64,000 nt of DNA from Streptomyces sp. CB01373 (GTDB lineage Bacteria > Actinomycetota > Actinomycetes > Streptomycetales > Streptomycetaceae), in assembly GCF_002803075.1 (NCBI RefSeq), contig NZ_NNBK01000024.1, positions 1-64,000 of the forward strand, read 5' to 3'. How positions within the stretch are numbered: the stretch's first letter is position 1; each line of letters begins with the position of its first letter. The translations under genes and the position numbers were made by a program. Of this stretch, positions 25,464 through 34,372 are shown piece after piece. The notes beneath the pieces were generated by a model that was not told where the DNA came from, did not search any database, and saw only the letters and a list, made by a program, of their open reading frames with translations.

Positions 25464-27152
25464 TCACAGGAAGTACAGGCGGTTGAGGGAGACCGAGTCG
25501 GCGGGCTCCGAGCGGACCGGGTCGCCGTCCAGGGTGACCAGGCCGGTGCGCTGGTCGACGTCGACGGATCCGGTACGGGAGTTGAGGCGCAGGTCGGCGG
25601 GGCCGATACCGCGGGTGCCGCGCACGGCGACCCGGCGCCGCCGGGTGGGCATCGTGTCGTGGCCCTGGTCCACGGCGGCCTGGGCGACGAACGCGACCGA
25701 GATCTCGGCCGGGGTGGCGCCGTGCGCGCCGAACTGCGGTCCCAGCACCAGGGGTTCGCAGGTGTCCGTGGCCGCGTTCGGGTCGCCCACCACGCCGTAC
25801 GCGGGGAAGCCCGACTTGAGGACCAGTTGCGGCTTGGCGCCGAAGAACTCGGGGCGCCACAGCACGATGTCGGCCAGCTTGCCGGTCTCGATCGAGCCGA
25901 CCTCGTGGGAGAGGCCGTGCGCGATGGCGGGGTTGATCGTCAGCTTGGCGATGTAGCGCAGGACGCGCGCGTTGTCGTCGTCCGGGCCGTCCCCGTCGAC
26001 CGGACCCAGCTCGGCCTTCATCTTCCCGGCCATGGCGAAGGTGCGGCGCACGGTCTCGCCGGCCCGGCCCATGCCCTGGGCGTCGGAGGAGGTGATGCCG
26101 ATCGCGCCCAGGTCGTGCAGCACGTCCTCGGCGCCCATGGTCCCGGAGCGGATGCGGTCGCGGGCCATGGCGGCGTCGCCGGGCAGGTCGGTCTTGAGGT
26201 CGTGGACGGAGACGATCATGCCGTAGTGCTCGGCGACCGCGTCCCGGCCGAAGGGCAGGGTGGGGTTGGTGGAGGAGCCGATGACGTTCGGGACGCCGGC
26301 CATCTTCAGCACGTTGGGGACGTGTCCGCCGCCGCAGCCCTCGATGTGGAAGGCGTGGATCGTGCGGCCCTCCAGGACCCGCAGGGTGTCCTCGACCGAC
26401 AGGCACTCGTTCAGCCCGTCGCTGTGCAGGGCGACTTGTACGTCGTGCTCCTCGGCGACCCGCAGTGCGGTGTCGAGGGCGCGGGTGTGGGCGCCCATGT
26501 CCTCGTGCACCTTGAAGCCCGAGGCGCCGCCCTCGGCCAGCGCCTCCACGAGCGGGGCGGAGTGCGATGACGAACCGCGGCCCAGGAAGCCGATGTTGAC
26601 CGGCCAGGCGTCGAAGGCGCCGAACGCGTGCCGCAACGCCCAGGGCGAGTTGACGCCCACGCCCCACACCGGCCCGAACTCCTGGCCGATGATGGTGGTC
26701 ACGCCGGAGGCGAGCGAGGCCTCCATGATGCGCGGCGACAGCAGGTGCACATGGGTGTCGACGGCGCCGGCGGTGGCGATCAGCCCCTCGCCGGACACGA
26801 TCGTGGTGCCCGTGCCGACGACGACGTCGACGCCGTCGAGGGTGTCGGGGTTCCCGGCCCGCCCGATGGACTGGATCCGGCCCTCGCGGATGCCTATGGA
26901 GACCTTGCGGATGCCCTGCACGGCGTCGATGACGACGACGTTGCTGATCACCACGTCGCAGGTCTCGCGGACCGCCGCCGCCTTCAGGTGCAGTCCGTCC
27001 CGGGCGGTCTTGCCGAAGCCGGCGAGGAACTCGTCGCCGTATCGCTGCGCGTCGGACTCGACCCGGATCACGAGGCCGGAGTCGCCGAGGCGGACGCGGT
27101 CGCCGGCCCGGGGGCCGTGGGTGGCTGCGTACGCGTAAGGGTCGATGCTCAT
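25464..27152 (-). CDS. ureC: Urease alpha subunit (orphan, flap cysteine replaced)
   Basis: This 562-aa urease alpha chain has all nickel ligands: His134 and His136 (DTHVHLLSP), Lys214 for carbamylation (GFKVHEDMG), His243, His269 and Asp357 (TSSDAQGMGR). The catalytic flap His is kept (His317), but the neighbouring flap cysteine of ordinary ureases (Cys319 in Klebsiella) is Val316, in MIVSVHDL. A 3-residue numbering offset is consistent across all ligands. It overlaps ureAB by 4 bp. No accessory genes (ureD, E, F, G) are in the window, so activation would rely on another locus. Urea is the default substrate, but the altered flap and the aguA neighbour leave room for another ureido compound. 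Confidence 0.92.
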   Translation of the reverse strand: MSIDPYAYAATHGPRAGDRVRLGDSGLVIRVESDAQRYGDEFLAGFGKTARDGLHLKAAAVRETCDVVISNVVVIDAVQGIRKVSIGIREGRIQSIGRAGNPDTLDGVDVVVGTGTTIVSGEGLIATAGAVDTHVHLLSPRIMEASLASGVTTIIGQEFGPVWGVGVNSPWALRHAFGAFDAWPVNIGFLGRGSSSHSAPLVEALAEGGASGFKVHEDMGAHTRALDTALRVAEEHDVQVALHSDGLNECLSVEDTLRVLEGRTIHAFHIEGCGGGHVPNVLKMAGVPNVIGSSTNPTLPFGRDAVAEHYGMIVSVHDLKTDLPGDAAMARDRIRSGTMGAEDVLHDLGAIGITSSDAQGMGRAGETVRRTFAMAGKMKAELGPVDGDGPDDDNARVLRYIAKLTINPAIAHGLSHEVGSIETGKLADIVLWRPEFFGAKPQLVLKSGFPAYGVVGDPNAATDTCEPLVLGPQFGAHGATPAEISVAFVAQAAVDQGHDTMPTRRRRVAVRGTRGIGPADLRLNSRTGSVDVDQRTGLVTLDGDPVRSEPADSVSLNRLYFL

Positions 27153-27832
27153 CGGCCGGCTCCCAGATATCCGCAGGCGGCGGCCCGGCGCAGGGCCTCT
27201 TCCTTGGCCCCCGGCGCGTCCAGGGGCCCGTCGACGAGGCCCGCGAAGCCGATCGCGATCCGCTCGCCGCCGACCGGCACGAGGCCGACCTCGACGCTCT
27301 CCCCCGGTCCGAACCGCACGGACGATCCCGCGGGCACCGAGAGCCGCATGCCGTAGGCCCGCTCGCGCGGGAAGTCGAGGCGCGGGTTGGCCTCGAAGAA
27401 GTGGAAGTGCGAGGTCACGGAGACCGGCACGGACGCGGTGTTGGTGACCGTGAGCCGTACGGCCGCCTCCGGCTCGGCGTGCTCCGGCCCCGGCAGCAGC
27501 GCGCCCGGAGCCATCTCACCCAGGCCGCCCCCGGCTATCGGGTCGGAGACCACCGCGAGCCGTGAGCCGTCGTCGAAGACCGCCTCGACATGCACCTCGG
27601 TGACCACGTCCGCGACGCCGGGCAGGACGTCGTCCGGGCCGAGCACCGTGCGGGCGCGCTCGATCGCCTCGGCGAGCCGGGCGCCGTCGCGGGCGGCCTC
27701 GCACACCGTGTCGGCGATCAGTGCGGTGGCCTCCGGAACGTTGAGCCTCAGGCCACGGGCCCTGCGGGCGCGGGCCAGTTCGGCGGCGCTGAACAGCAGC
27801 AGCCGGTCGCGTTCGGTGGGGGTCAGTCTCAC
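27149..27832 (-). CDS. ureAB: Urease gamma-beta fusion subunit
   Basis: This 227-aa protein joins a UreA-type gamma domain (residues 1-100, LTPTERDRLLLFSAAELARA and LNVPEATALIADTVCE) to a UreB-type beta domain (about 120-227, with SHFHFFEANPRLDFPRERA and RFGPGESVEVGLV). Fused gamma-beta subunits are known in Helicobacter and in actinomycete secondary ureases. GTG 27832 has AAGGAGG nine bases upstream. It is the first gene of the operon, with the palindrome at 27859-27875 immediately upstream. Confidence 0.93.
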   Translation of the reverse strand: MRLTPTERDRLLLFSAAELARARRARGLRLNVPEATALIADTVCEAARDGARLAEAIERARTVLGPDDVLPGVADVVTEVHVEAVFDDGSRLAVVSDPIAGGGLGEMAPGALLPGPEHAEPEAAVRLTVTNTASVPVSVTSHFHFFEANPRLDFPRERAYGMRLSVPAGSSVRFGPGESVEVGLVPVGGERIAIGFAGLVDGPLDAPGAKEEALRRAAACGYLGAGR

Positions 27833-27858
27833 GCCACGGCACCTCCTTGCTCGTCACG

Positions 27859-27875
27859 TTAGAGCAACACTCTAA
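27859..27875 (-). promoter_or_regulatory. Operator TTAGAG-CAACA-CTCTAA at ureAB promoter
   Basis: A perfect 6-bp inverted repeat with a 5-bp spacer lies 27 bp upstream of the ureAB start. A half site CTCTAA recurs at 27939-27944. The AT-rich palindrome stands out in this genome and is a likely repressor site, probably for the TetR protein encoded at the end of the operon. Confidence 0.6.
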
Positions 27876-28050
27876 GCGTGAGATTCACAGAAAGGAACCG
27901 TTGACGGGCAAGCCACTCAGCCCTCACATTGAACGTCGCTCTAACTTCCGGGCGGCCGTCGAAGGAGACCTGCCATGCCGATGGAACAGCGCGGAGTCGA
28001 CACGGCGTGATCATCTTCGGCTGGCTGCCGCAGTCGTTCGGGCTCGGCTG

Positions 28051-28356
28051 GTGGGCGCCACCGACGCCCTCCAGGTCTTCAACCGGCGCTCCCACGGCGG
28101 CGTCTACTGGTACCGGTCCGGCTGGAACGTGCAGGCCACCGTCTCCTGGGCAGTGGGCGCCGGCGTCGGTCTGCTGGCCGTGTCCCTGCCGTCGTACGAG
28201 GGACCGCTGCTGTCCCTGACCGGCGGCGTGGACTGCAGCTTCCTGCTGTCGGGAGCCGTCGGCGGCCTGGTCTACCTGCTGCTCACCCCGCGGCCGCGGC
28301 CGTCGGCCCCCGTCGAGGCCGGGAAGGAAGCGGCGCGCGCCGACATCGGCATCTAG
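28051..28356 (+). pseudogene. NCS1 (cytosine/purine/allantoin permease) C-terminal remnant
   Basis: The encoded segment VFNRRSHGGVYWYRSGWN followed by two hydrophobic helices (WAVGAGVGLLAVSLP and GGVDCSFLLSGAVGGLVYLL) matches the last two membrane spans of NCS1 nucleobase transporters. Nothing resembling the preceding ten helices is present, and upstream codons in this frame do not read as a transporter. The stop codon lies inside the left terminal repeat of the MITE-like element. A former urea, allantoin or nucleobase importer would fit beside urease genes. It could be a relic of a deletion. Confidence 0.65.
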
Positions 28357-28553
28357 TGCTGTGACCGGAAAGGTTCACCGGCTCGCGACGCCCGGCACGG
28401 CACCTCGCCGCGTTGTCGCATCACCCGAGTACATCCAGTACACGGGCGATGCTCCGCCTTGCGATGCTCCCCCACTGCCCGAAGGGCGTGGGAGGTGCCC
28501 CCAGCACCGGACGCCGCGAGCTTTCCGGCAAACCTTCCCGGTCACAGCACTAG
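28353..28553. mobile_element. MITE-like element 1 (201 bp)
   Basis: Its 23-bp terminal inverted repeats (28353-28375 and 28531-28553) match with one difference and begin CTAGTGCTGTGACC. The interior encodes nothing convincing and holds a palindromic segment (28467-28502). It abuts the permease remnant and a second element. Confidence 0.7.
28467..28502 (-). repeat. Dispersed palindromic repeat, copy 1
   Basis: On the minus strand it reads GGGGGCACCTCCCACGCC and continues to a GGCAGTGGGGG end. It matches 36138-36172 at about 32 of 35 positions. Confidence 0.75.
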
Positions 28554-28741
28554 GGCCTCTCGTTTGGCTCAGGCCGGGCTCGCGGGCCCTGGCACCGCTT
28601 CCCCAAGCTCTTCGAGCAGGGGGCACCCCCAGCCGCGTTGTCGTCGGTTGGCAGGGCTCCGCCCTGCCGCCCTCCTCCGCCTTGCGATCCACGGCACCAG
28701 ACCCCGCTCCCTGATCCGGCCTGATCCAAACGAAAGACCCT
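28552..28741. mobile_element. MITE-like element 2 (190 bp)
   Basis: Its 26-bp terminal inverted repeats (28552-28577 and 28716-28741) match at 23 positions; the right end reads outward as AGGGTCTTTCGTTTGGATCA. It shares its first two bases with the end of element 1. The interior includes the GC-rich palindrome 28601-28630. No transposase is present. The remainder up to ilvE (28742-28875) shows no gene. Confidence 0.7.
28601..28630. repeat. Dispersed palindromic repeat, second family, copy 1
   Basis: CCCCAAGCTCTTCGAGCAGG and the following GGGCACCCCC recur in inverted orientation at 39234-39260. The core GCTC-TTC-GAGC forms a hairpin. Confidence 0.65.
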
Positions 28742-28875
28742 GGTGCTGTTCCGAGGTGATCGATCCACAGGCCATCAACTGCCGTTACCCGTCCGCCGGT
28801 TCGCGAAGCCGGCGGACGGGGAACGGGAGGTGGGCAGCGGGAGGCGGCCGGTGAGGCGCGGGCCCCGGCGGGCGG

Positions 28876-29964
28876 CTACGCCAGCGCGTGCATCCAGCCG
28901 TGCTTGTCCTCGGTGACGCCGCGCTGGACGTCCAGCAGGGCCTGGCGCAGCTTCATCGTGACCTCGCCGGGCTCGCCGCCCGACTGCTTCCACTCGGCGC
29001 CCGCGCGCTTGACGGTGCCGACCGGGGTGATGACGGCGGCCGTGCCGCAGGCGAAGACCTCCGTCAGCGTGCCGTTCTCGGAGTCGCGCTGCCACTGGTC
29101 GATGGAGACGCGGGCCTCCTCGGACTCGTAGCCGAGGTCACGGGCGACCGTCAGCAGCGAGTCACGGGTGACGCCCTCCAGGATCGAACCGCTCAGGGAC
29201 GGGGTGACGATCTTGTTCCCGTACACGAAGTACAGGTTCATCCCGCCGAGTTCCTCGACCCACTTGTGCTCCACGGCGTCCAGGTAGCAGACCTGGTCGC
29301 AGCCCTTGGCGGCGGCCTCGGCCTGGGCGAGCAGGGAGGCCGCGTAGTTGCCGCCGGTCTTGGCGTCGCCCATGCCGCCGGGGACGGCGCGGACGCGGTC
29401 CTCGGAGGCCCAGATGGAGACGGGCTTCACGCCGCCCGGGAAGTACGCGCCGGCCGGGGAGGCGATCACGAGGAACAGGTACTCGTTGGCGGGCTTGACG
29501 CCCAGCCCGACCTCGGTGGCGATCATGAACGGGCGCAGGTAGAGGGACTCCTCGCCGCCGTGCGCCGGCACCCACGCCTTGTCCTGGCGGACCAGGGCGT
29601 CACAGGCCTCGATGAACGTCTCGACGGGCAGCTCGGGCATGGCCAGACGGCGGGAGGACGCCTGGAAGCGCTTGGCGTTCCTCTCCGGGCGGAAGGTGGC
29701 GACCGAGCCGTCGGGCCGGCGGTAGGCCTTCAGGCCCTCGAAGATCTCCTGCGCGTAGTGCAGCACATGCGTGGCGGGGTCCAGGGGGATCGGCGCGTAC
29801 GGAACGAGCTGGCCGTCGTGCCAGCCCCGGCCCTCCGTCCACCTGATCGTCACCATGTGGTCGGTGAAGTGGCGGCCGAATCCGGGGTTGGCCAGGATGG
29901 CCTCCCGCTCCGCGTCGGAGAGCGGGCTGGCCGATGGCTTGAGCTCGATCGTGGGCGTCGTCAT
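28876..29964 (-). CDS. ilvE: Branched-chain amino-acid aminotransferase
   Basis: This 362-aa PLP enzyme catalyses the last step of leucine, isoleucine and valine synthesis and the first step of their breakdown. It is a class IV aminotransferase: HYAQEIFEGLKAY, YLRPFMIATEVGLGVKPA, then GDAKTGGNYAAS with PLP Lys202, and EELGGMNLYFVYG. ATG 29964 gives the typical N-terminus MTTPTIELKP and has GAAGGA upstream. It lies downstream of leuB on the same strand, but a terminator-like hairpin separates them. The 252-bp gap should hold its promoter. Confidence 0.95.
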   Translation of the reverse strand: MTTPTIELKPSASPLSDAEREAILANPGFGRHFTDHMVTIRWTEGRGWHDGQLVPYAPIPLDPATHVLHYAQEIFEGLKAYRRPDGSVATFRPERNAKRFQASSRRLAMPELPVETFIEACDALVRQDKAWVPAHGGEESLYLRPFMIATEVGLGVKPANEYLFLVIASPAGAYFPGGVKPVSIWASEDRVRAVPGGMGDAKTGGNYAASLLAQAEAAAKGCDQVCYLDAVEHKWVEELGGMNLYFVYGNKIVTPSLSGSILEGVTRDSLLTVARDLGYESEEARVSIDQWQRDSENGTLTEVFACGTAAVITPVGTVKRAGAEWKQSGGEPGEVTMKLRQALLDVQRGVTEDKHGWMHALA

Positions 29965-30140
29965 GAGTGAGTGTCCTTCACCGAGTGTGTTGTGACGGGC
30001 CGCGCTCACGCCCGTACGTCCGGAGGCCTGTGCTTGGACGTCCGAGCATTCCCTCATACCGCGGCTCCGCGTTCGATTATCGCGCGGAGCGGACGGCGGA
30101 AGAAAACGGGGTGAATGCGGCCCCGGGACTGATGGTGGCA

Positions 30141-30170
30141 CCCGGCGGCGGACAGGGGGAAGCCGCCGGG
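30141..30170 (-). terminator. Hairpin between leuB and ilvE
   Basis: A perfect 9-bp stem (CCCGGCGGC at 30141-30149 with 30162-30170) lies 46 bp past the leuB stop. It lacks a T tract. Confidence 0.55.
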
Positions 30171-30216
30171 CGCTGATGCGACCCGACGGCTTCGAAGTTT
30201 TCGAGTGGCGGCCGGG

Positions 30217-31260
30217 TCAGCCCGCTACTCGTACGCGGAGCGCGTCGCCGATCTCGGCGGTGCTCCGCGCGGGCAGCGCGCCCCGCTCCGCGAGGTCGGC
30301 GGAGACCGCGTCCTCGATACGGGTCGCCTCGGACTCGTAGCCGAGGTGGCGCAGCAGCAGGGCGACGGACAGGACCGTGGCGGTGGGGTCGGCCTTGCCC
30401 TGGCCCGCGATGTCCGGGGCCGAGCCGTGGACCGGCTCGAACATGGACGGGAACTCGCCGCTCGGGTTGATGTTGCCGGAGGCGGCGACGCCGATGCCGC
30501 CGGAGACGGCCGCGGCGAGGTCGGTGATGATGTCGCCGAAGAGGTTGTCGGTGACGATGACGTCGAACCGCTCGGGCTGGGTCACCAGGTAGATGGTGGC
30601 CGCGTCGACGTGGATGTACTCGGTGGTGACCTCGGGGTACTCCTCGGCCACCTTGTTGAAGATGTTCGTCCACAGGTGGCCCGCGAAGGTCAGCACGTTG
30701 TTCTTGTGGACGAGCGTGAGCTTCTTGCGCGGACGGGCCTGGGCGCGCGCGAAGGCGTCGCGGACCACGCGCTCGACACCGAAGGCCGTGTTGACGGAGA
30801 CCTCGGTGGCGACCTCGTGCTCGGTGCCCTTGCGGATGGTGCCGCCGTTGCCCGTGTACGGGCCCTCGGTGCCCTCGCGGACGACGACGAAGTCGATCTG
30901 CGGGTCGCCCGCGAGCGGGGTGGCGACACCGGGCAGGAGCTTGCTCGGGCGCAGGTTGACGTGGTGGTCGAAGGCGAAGCGGAGCTTGAGCAGGAAGCCG
31001 CGCTCCAGGACGCCGGAGGGCACCGACGGGTCGCCGATGGCGCCGAGCAGGATGGCGTCGTGCCGCCCGAGCTGCTCCAGGTCGGCGTCGGTGAGGGTCT
31101 CCCCGGTGGCGTGGTAGCGCCGGGCGCCGAAGTCGTACTCCTTGGTCTCCAGCTTCACGTCCTGCGGTAGGGCGGCGGACAGGACCTTCAGGCCCTCGGC
31201 CACGACTTCCTGGCCGATTCCGTCACCGGGGATCACTGCGAGATCGATGCTGCGAGACAT
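30217..31260 (-). CDS. leuB: 3-Isopropylmalate dehydrogenase
   Basis: This 347-aa NAD-dependent beta-hydroxyacid oxidative decarboxylase acts in leucine synthesis. It opens with DLAVIPGDGIGQEVVAEGLK and has the VVREGTEGPYTGNGG substrate loop, LVHKNNVL, VTDNLFGDIITDLAAAV and FEPVHGSAPDIAG. The short actinobacterial form is expected. ATG 31260 is the only sensible start. Leucine genes leuA, leuC and leuD are not in the window. Confidence 0.95.
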   Translation of the reverse strand: MSRSIDLAVIPGDGIGQEVVAEGLKVLSAALPQDVKLETKEYDFGARRYHATGETLTDADLEQLGRHDAILLGAIGDPSVPSGVLERGFLLKLRFAFDHHVNLRPSKLLPGVATPLAGDPQIDFVVVREGTEGPYTGNGGTIRKGTEHEVATEVSVNTAFGVERVVRDAFARAQARPRKKLTLVHKNNVLTFAGHLWTNIFNKVAEEYPEVTTEYIHVDAATIYLVTQPERFDVIVTDNLFGDIITDLAAAVSGGIGVAASGNINPSGEFPSMFEPVHGSAPDIAGQGKADPTATVLSVALLLRHLGYESEATRIEDAVSADLAERGALPARSTAEIGDALRVRVAG

Positions 31261-31339
31261 GCCGGCACCCTACTCCTCGTCCCATGGGATGACACGGAGC
31301 GTCCGCGATCCGGACACGTCGAGGACGGCTCCCGGGGGC

Positions 31340-31471
31340 TCAGTGGCCCGTCTCGCCACCGTTGTCACGACGGTCGAGGGCGCGCTGGAGGGCGGCTGCG
31401 GCGTTCTTGCGGTCGGACTCGCCGGCACGGGTGGTGTGACGGACACGGCGGCGGAGAGCGGTTGCGGCCAT
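31340..31471 (-). CDS. Small basic protein, 43 aa, function unknown
   Basis: The peptide begins MAATALRRRVRHTTRAGESD and continues with RKNAAAALQRALDRRDNGG. It is Arg/Ala-rich and probably one amphipathic helix. AAGGAG lies 10 nt before ATG 31471 on the minus strand, and codon use is normal. From memory, similar tiny ORFs lie near leuB in other streptomycetes. I do not know its role; nucleic-acid or ribosome binding would suit the charge. The upstream 260 bp (31472-31731) shows no other gene. Confidence 0.65.
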   Translation of the reverse strand: MAATALRRRVRHTTRAGESDRKNAAAALQRALDRRDNGGETGH

Positions 31472-31686
31472 GGGGAATCAGCTCCTTCGGCACACGTGGG
31501 GTGCGGATGAGAAACGAGATACGCCGGAAGGGGGCGGGGAGCGGTGCCGCAGGGGTGTCCTGCGCGGGGCCCGGCTCACGACCGCCATTCGCTTGATCAG
31601 CGAGACGTTCGGCTCCTTCAAAGCTAAGCGAGGAACGGGCGCCTGTCTCCACCATTACTCGGACTTCCTACTATCTGAGACGGCGC

Positions 31687-31707
31687 GTCGGCGGACCCCC
31701 CGCCGAC
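31687..31707 (-). terminator. Hairpin after hydrolase gene
   Basis: GTCGGCGG (31687-31694) pairs with CCGCCGAC (31700-31707) around a 5-nt loop, 25 bp past the stop of the gene ending at 31732. Confidence 0.6.
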
Positions 31708-31731
31708 CTGCCCTTTCGTCCGAACAGGGGT

Positions 31732-32595
31732 TCACAGCGCCGCCGCCACCGCCCGGCGAAAGCCCTGGGGTTCCTCGACCCAGGGCATGTGCCCGGCGTC
31801 CGGGAAGACGACCCGGCGCACCCGGGGCAGGGCCCGCTCCAGGGAGTCGACCGCCGTGCGCGGGCGGATGTCCCTGCCGCCGTCGACGATCACGACCGGC
31901 AGGTCGAGGCGACGGCAGGCGGCGTCGAGCCCGGACGTGCCCCAGGTCCGCTTCCGCTCCGCGTTCAGTCCTTGGTTGCACTCGTAGTTGATGCCGAACC
32001 AGGGGTCGGCCATGCGCTCGGCGAGCACGAGTGCCCGCTTCTGGTCCGCGAAATCGGCCGACCACTGGAGCACGGCCCGCTCCCGGTCCTCCGTCTCCGT
32101 CTCCGGCGGCCGGTCCGTCAACTCCTGCCTACGGGCGAGGCGTTCGGGGTGCTCGCCGAGCCGGGCCAGGAAGTTCCGGCGGTACGCGGGATGCCAGTCC
32201 TCGTCCGGCCCGATCCCCGTTCCGGCCACGTACACCAGCGCGCTCACCCGTTCCGGATGCGCCAGCGCGTAGGTCAGGGCGAGCTGTGCGCCCCAGGAGT
32301 GACCGAGCAGGGCCATCCGGTCCAGACCGAAGTGCCGGCGCACGGCATCGAGGTCGGCGACGAAGCGCTCGCTCGTCCATGGCCCCGCGCAGCGCTGCGA
32401 CCGTCCGCAGCCGCGCTGGTCCCAGCGGACGACCGGGGTCACGCCGGCCAGCAGCCCGGCCAGGTCCCCGAACATGTCCCACAGGCCGGGGCCGCCGTGG
32501 CACAGCACCAGCGGGGTGCCGTCCGGGCCAGAGCGTTCCGCCCACAGACGCACTCCGTCGTCCGTCTCCACCATGTCTTCCACCGCTCGTGTCAT
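31732..32595 (-). CDS. Alpha/beta hydrolase, proline iminopeptidase-like (S33)
   Basis: This 287-aa hydrolase has LVLCHGGPGLWDMFGDL (oxyanion HGGPG), RWDQRGCGRS, nucleophile Ser in LLGHSWGAQLA, an Asp in VIVDGGRDIRP and a His in DAGHMPWVEEP. HGGPG and the DQRGxGRS motif are typical of prolyl iminopeptidases, which release N-terminal proline; placement beside proline-oxidation genes fits, though many family members are general esterases. ATG 32595 is used; ATG at codon 8 has a better GGAAG and is possible. Confidence 0.85.
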   Translation of the reverse strand: MTRAVEDMVETDDGVRLWAERSGPDGTPLVLCHGGPGLWDMFGDLAGLLAGVTPVVRWDQRGCGRSQRCAGPWTSERFVADLDAVRRHFGLDRMALLGHSWGAQLALTYALAHPERVSALVYVAGTGIGPDEDWHPAYRRNFLARLGEHPERLARRQELTDRPPETETEDRERAVLQWSADFADQKRALVLAERMADPWFGINYECNQGLNAERKRTWGTSGLDAACRRLDLPVVIVDGGRDIRPRTAVDSLERALPRVRRVVFPDAGHMPWVEEPQGFRRAVAAAL

Positions 32596-32624
32596 GGGGA
32601 GAGTCTGCCCCGGCGGACATGGAG

Positions 32625-32666
32625 ACGGGCCGGGAAGCCTGCTCGGGGGCAGGCTTCCCGGCCCGT
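32625..32666 (-). terminator. Terminator of proline-catabolic operon
   Basis: A perfect 18-bp stem (32625-32642 with 32649-32666) closes a 6-nt loop TCGGGG, 16 bp past the pruA stop. Confidence 0.85.
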
Positions 32667-32681
32667 GCCAGGGAGGGCTGG

Positions 32682-34322
<1,641 letters not shown>

Positions 34323-34372
34323 CAGTTCCGAACTCCTTGACTTGAGCGGTGTTGCGAGCGGGGTGCGGCGGC

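Noticed and set aside
27847..28050. Upstream part of the 169-codon frame as transporter
   Set aside because: The first 65-70 codons are hydrophilic, cross the ureAB operator, and show no NCS1 features; only the last part is kept as a remnant.
28742..28875. tRNA or other structured RNA before ilvE
   Set aside because: The region contains a GC palindrome near 28796-28817 but no cloverleaf or conserved RNA motif.
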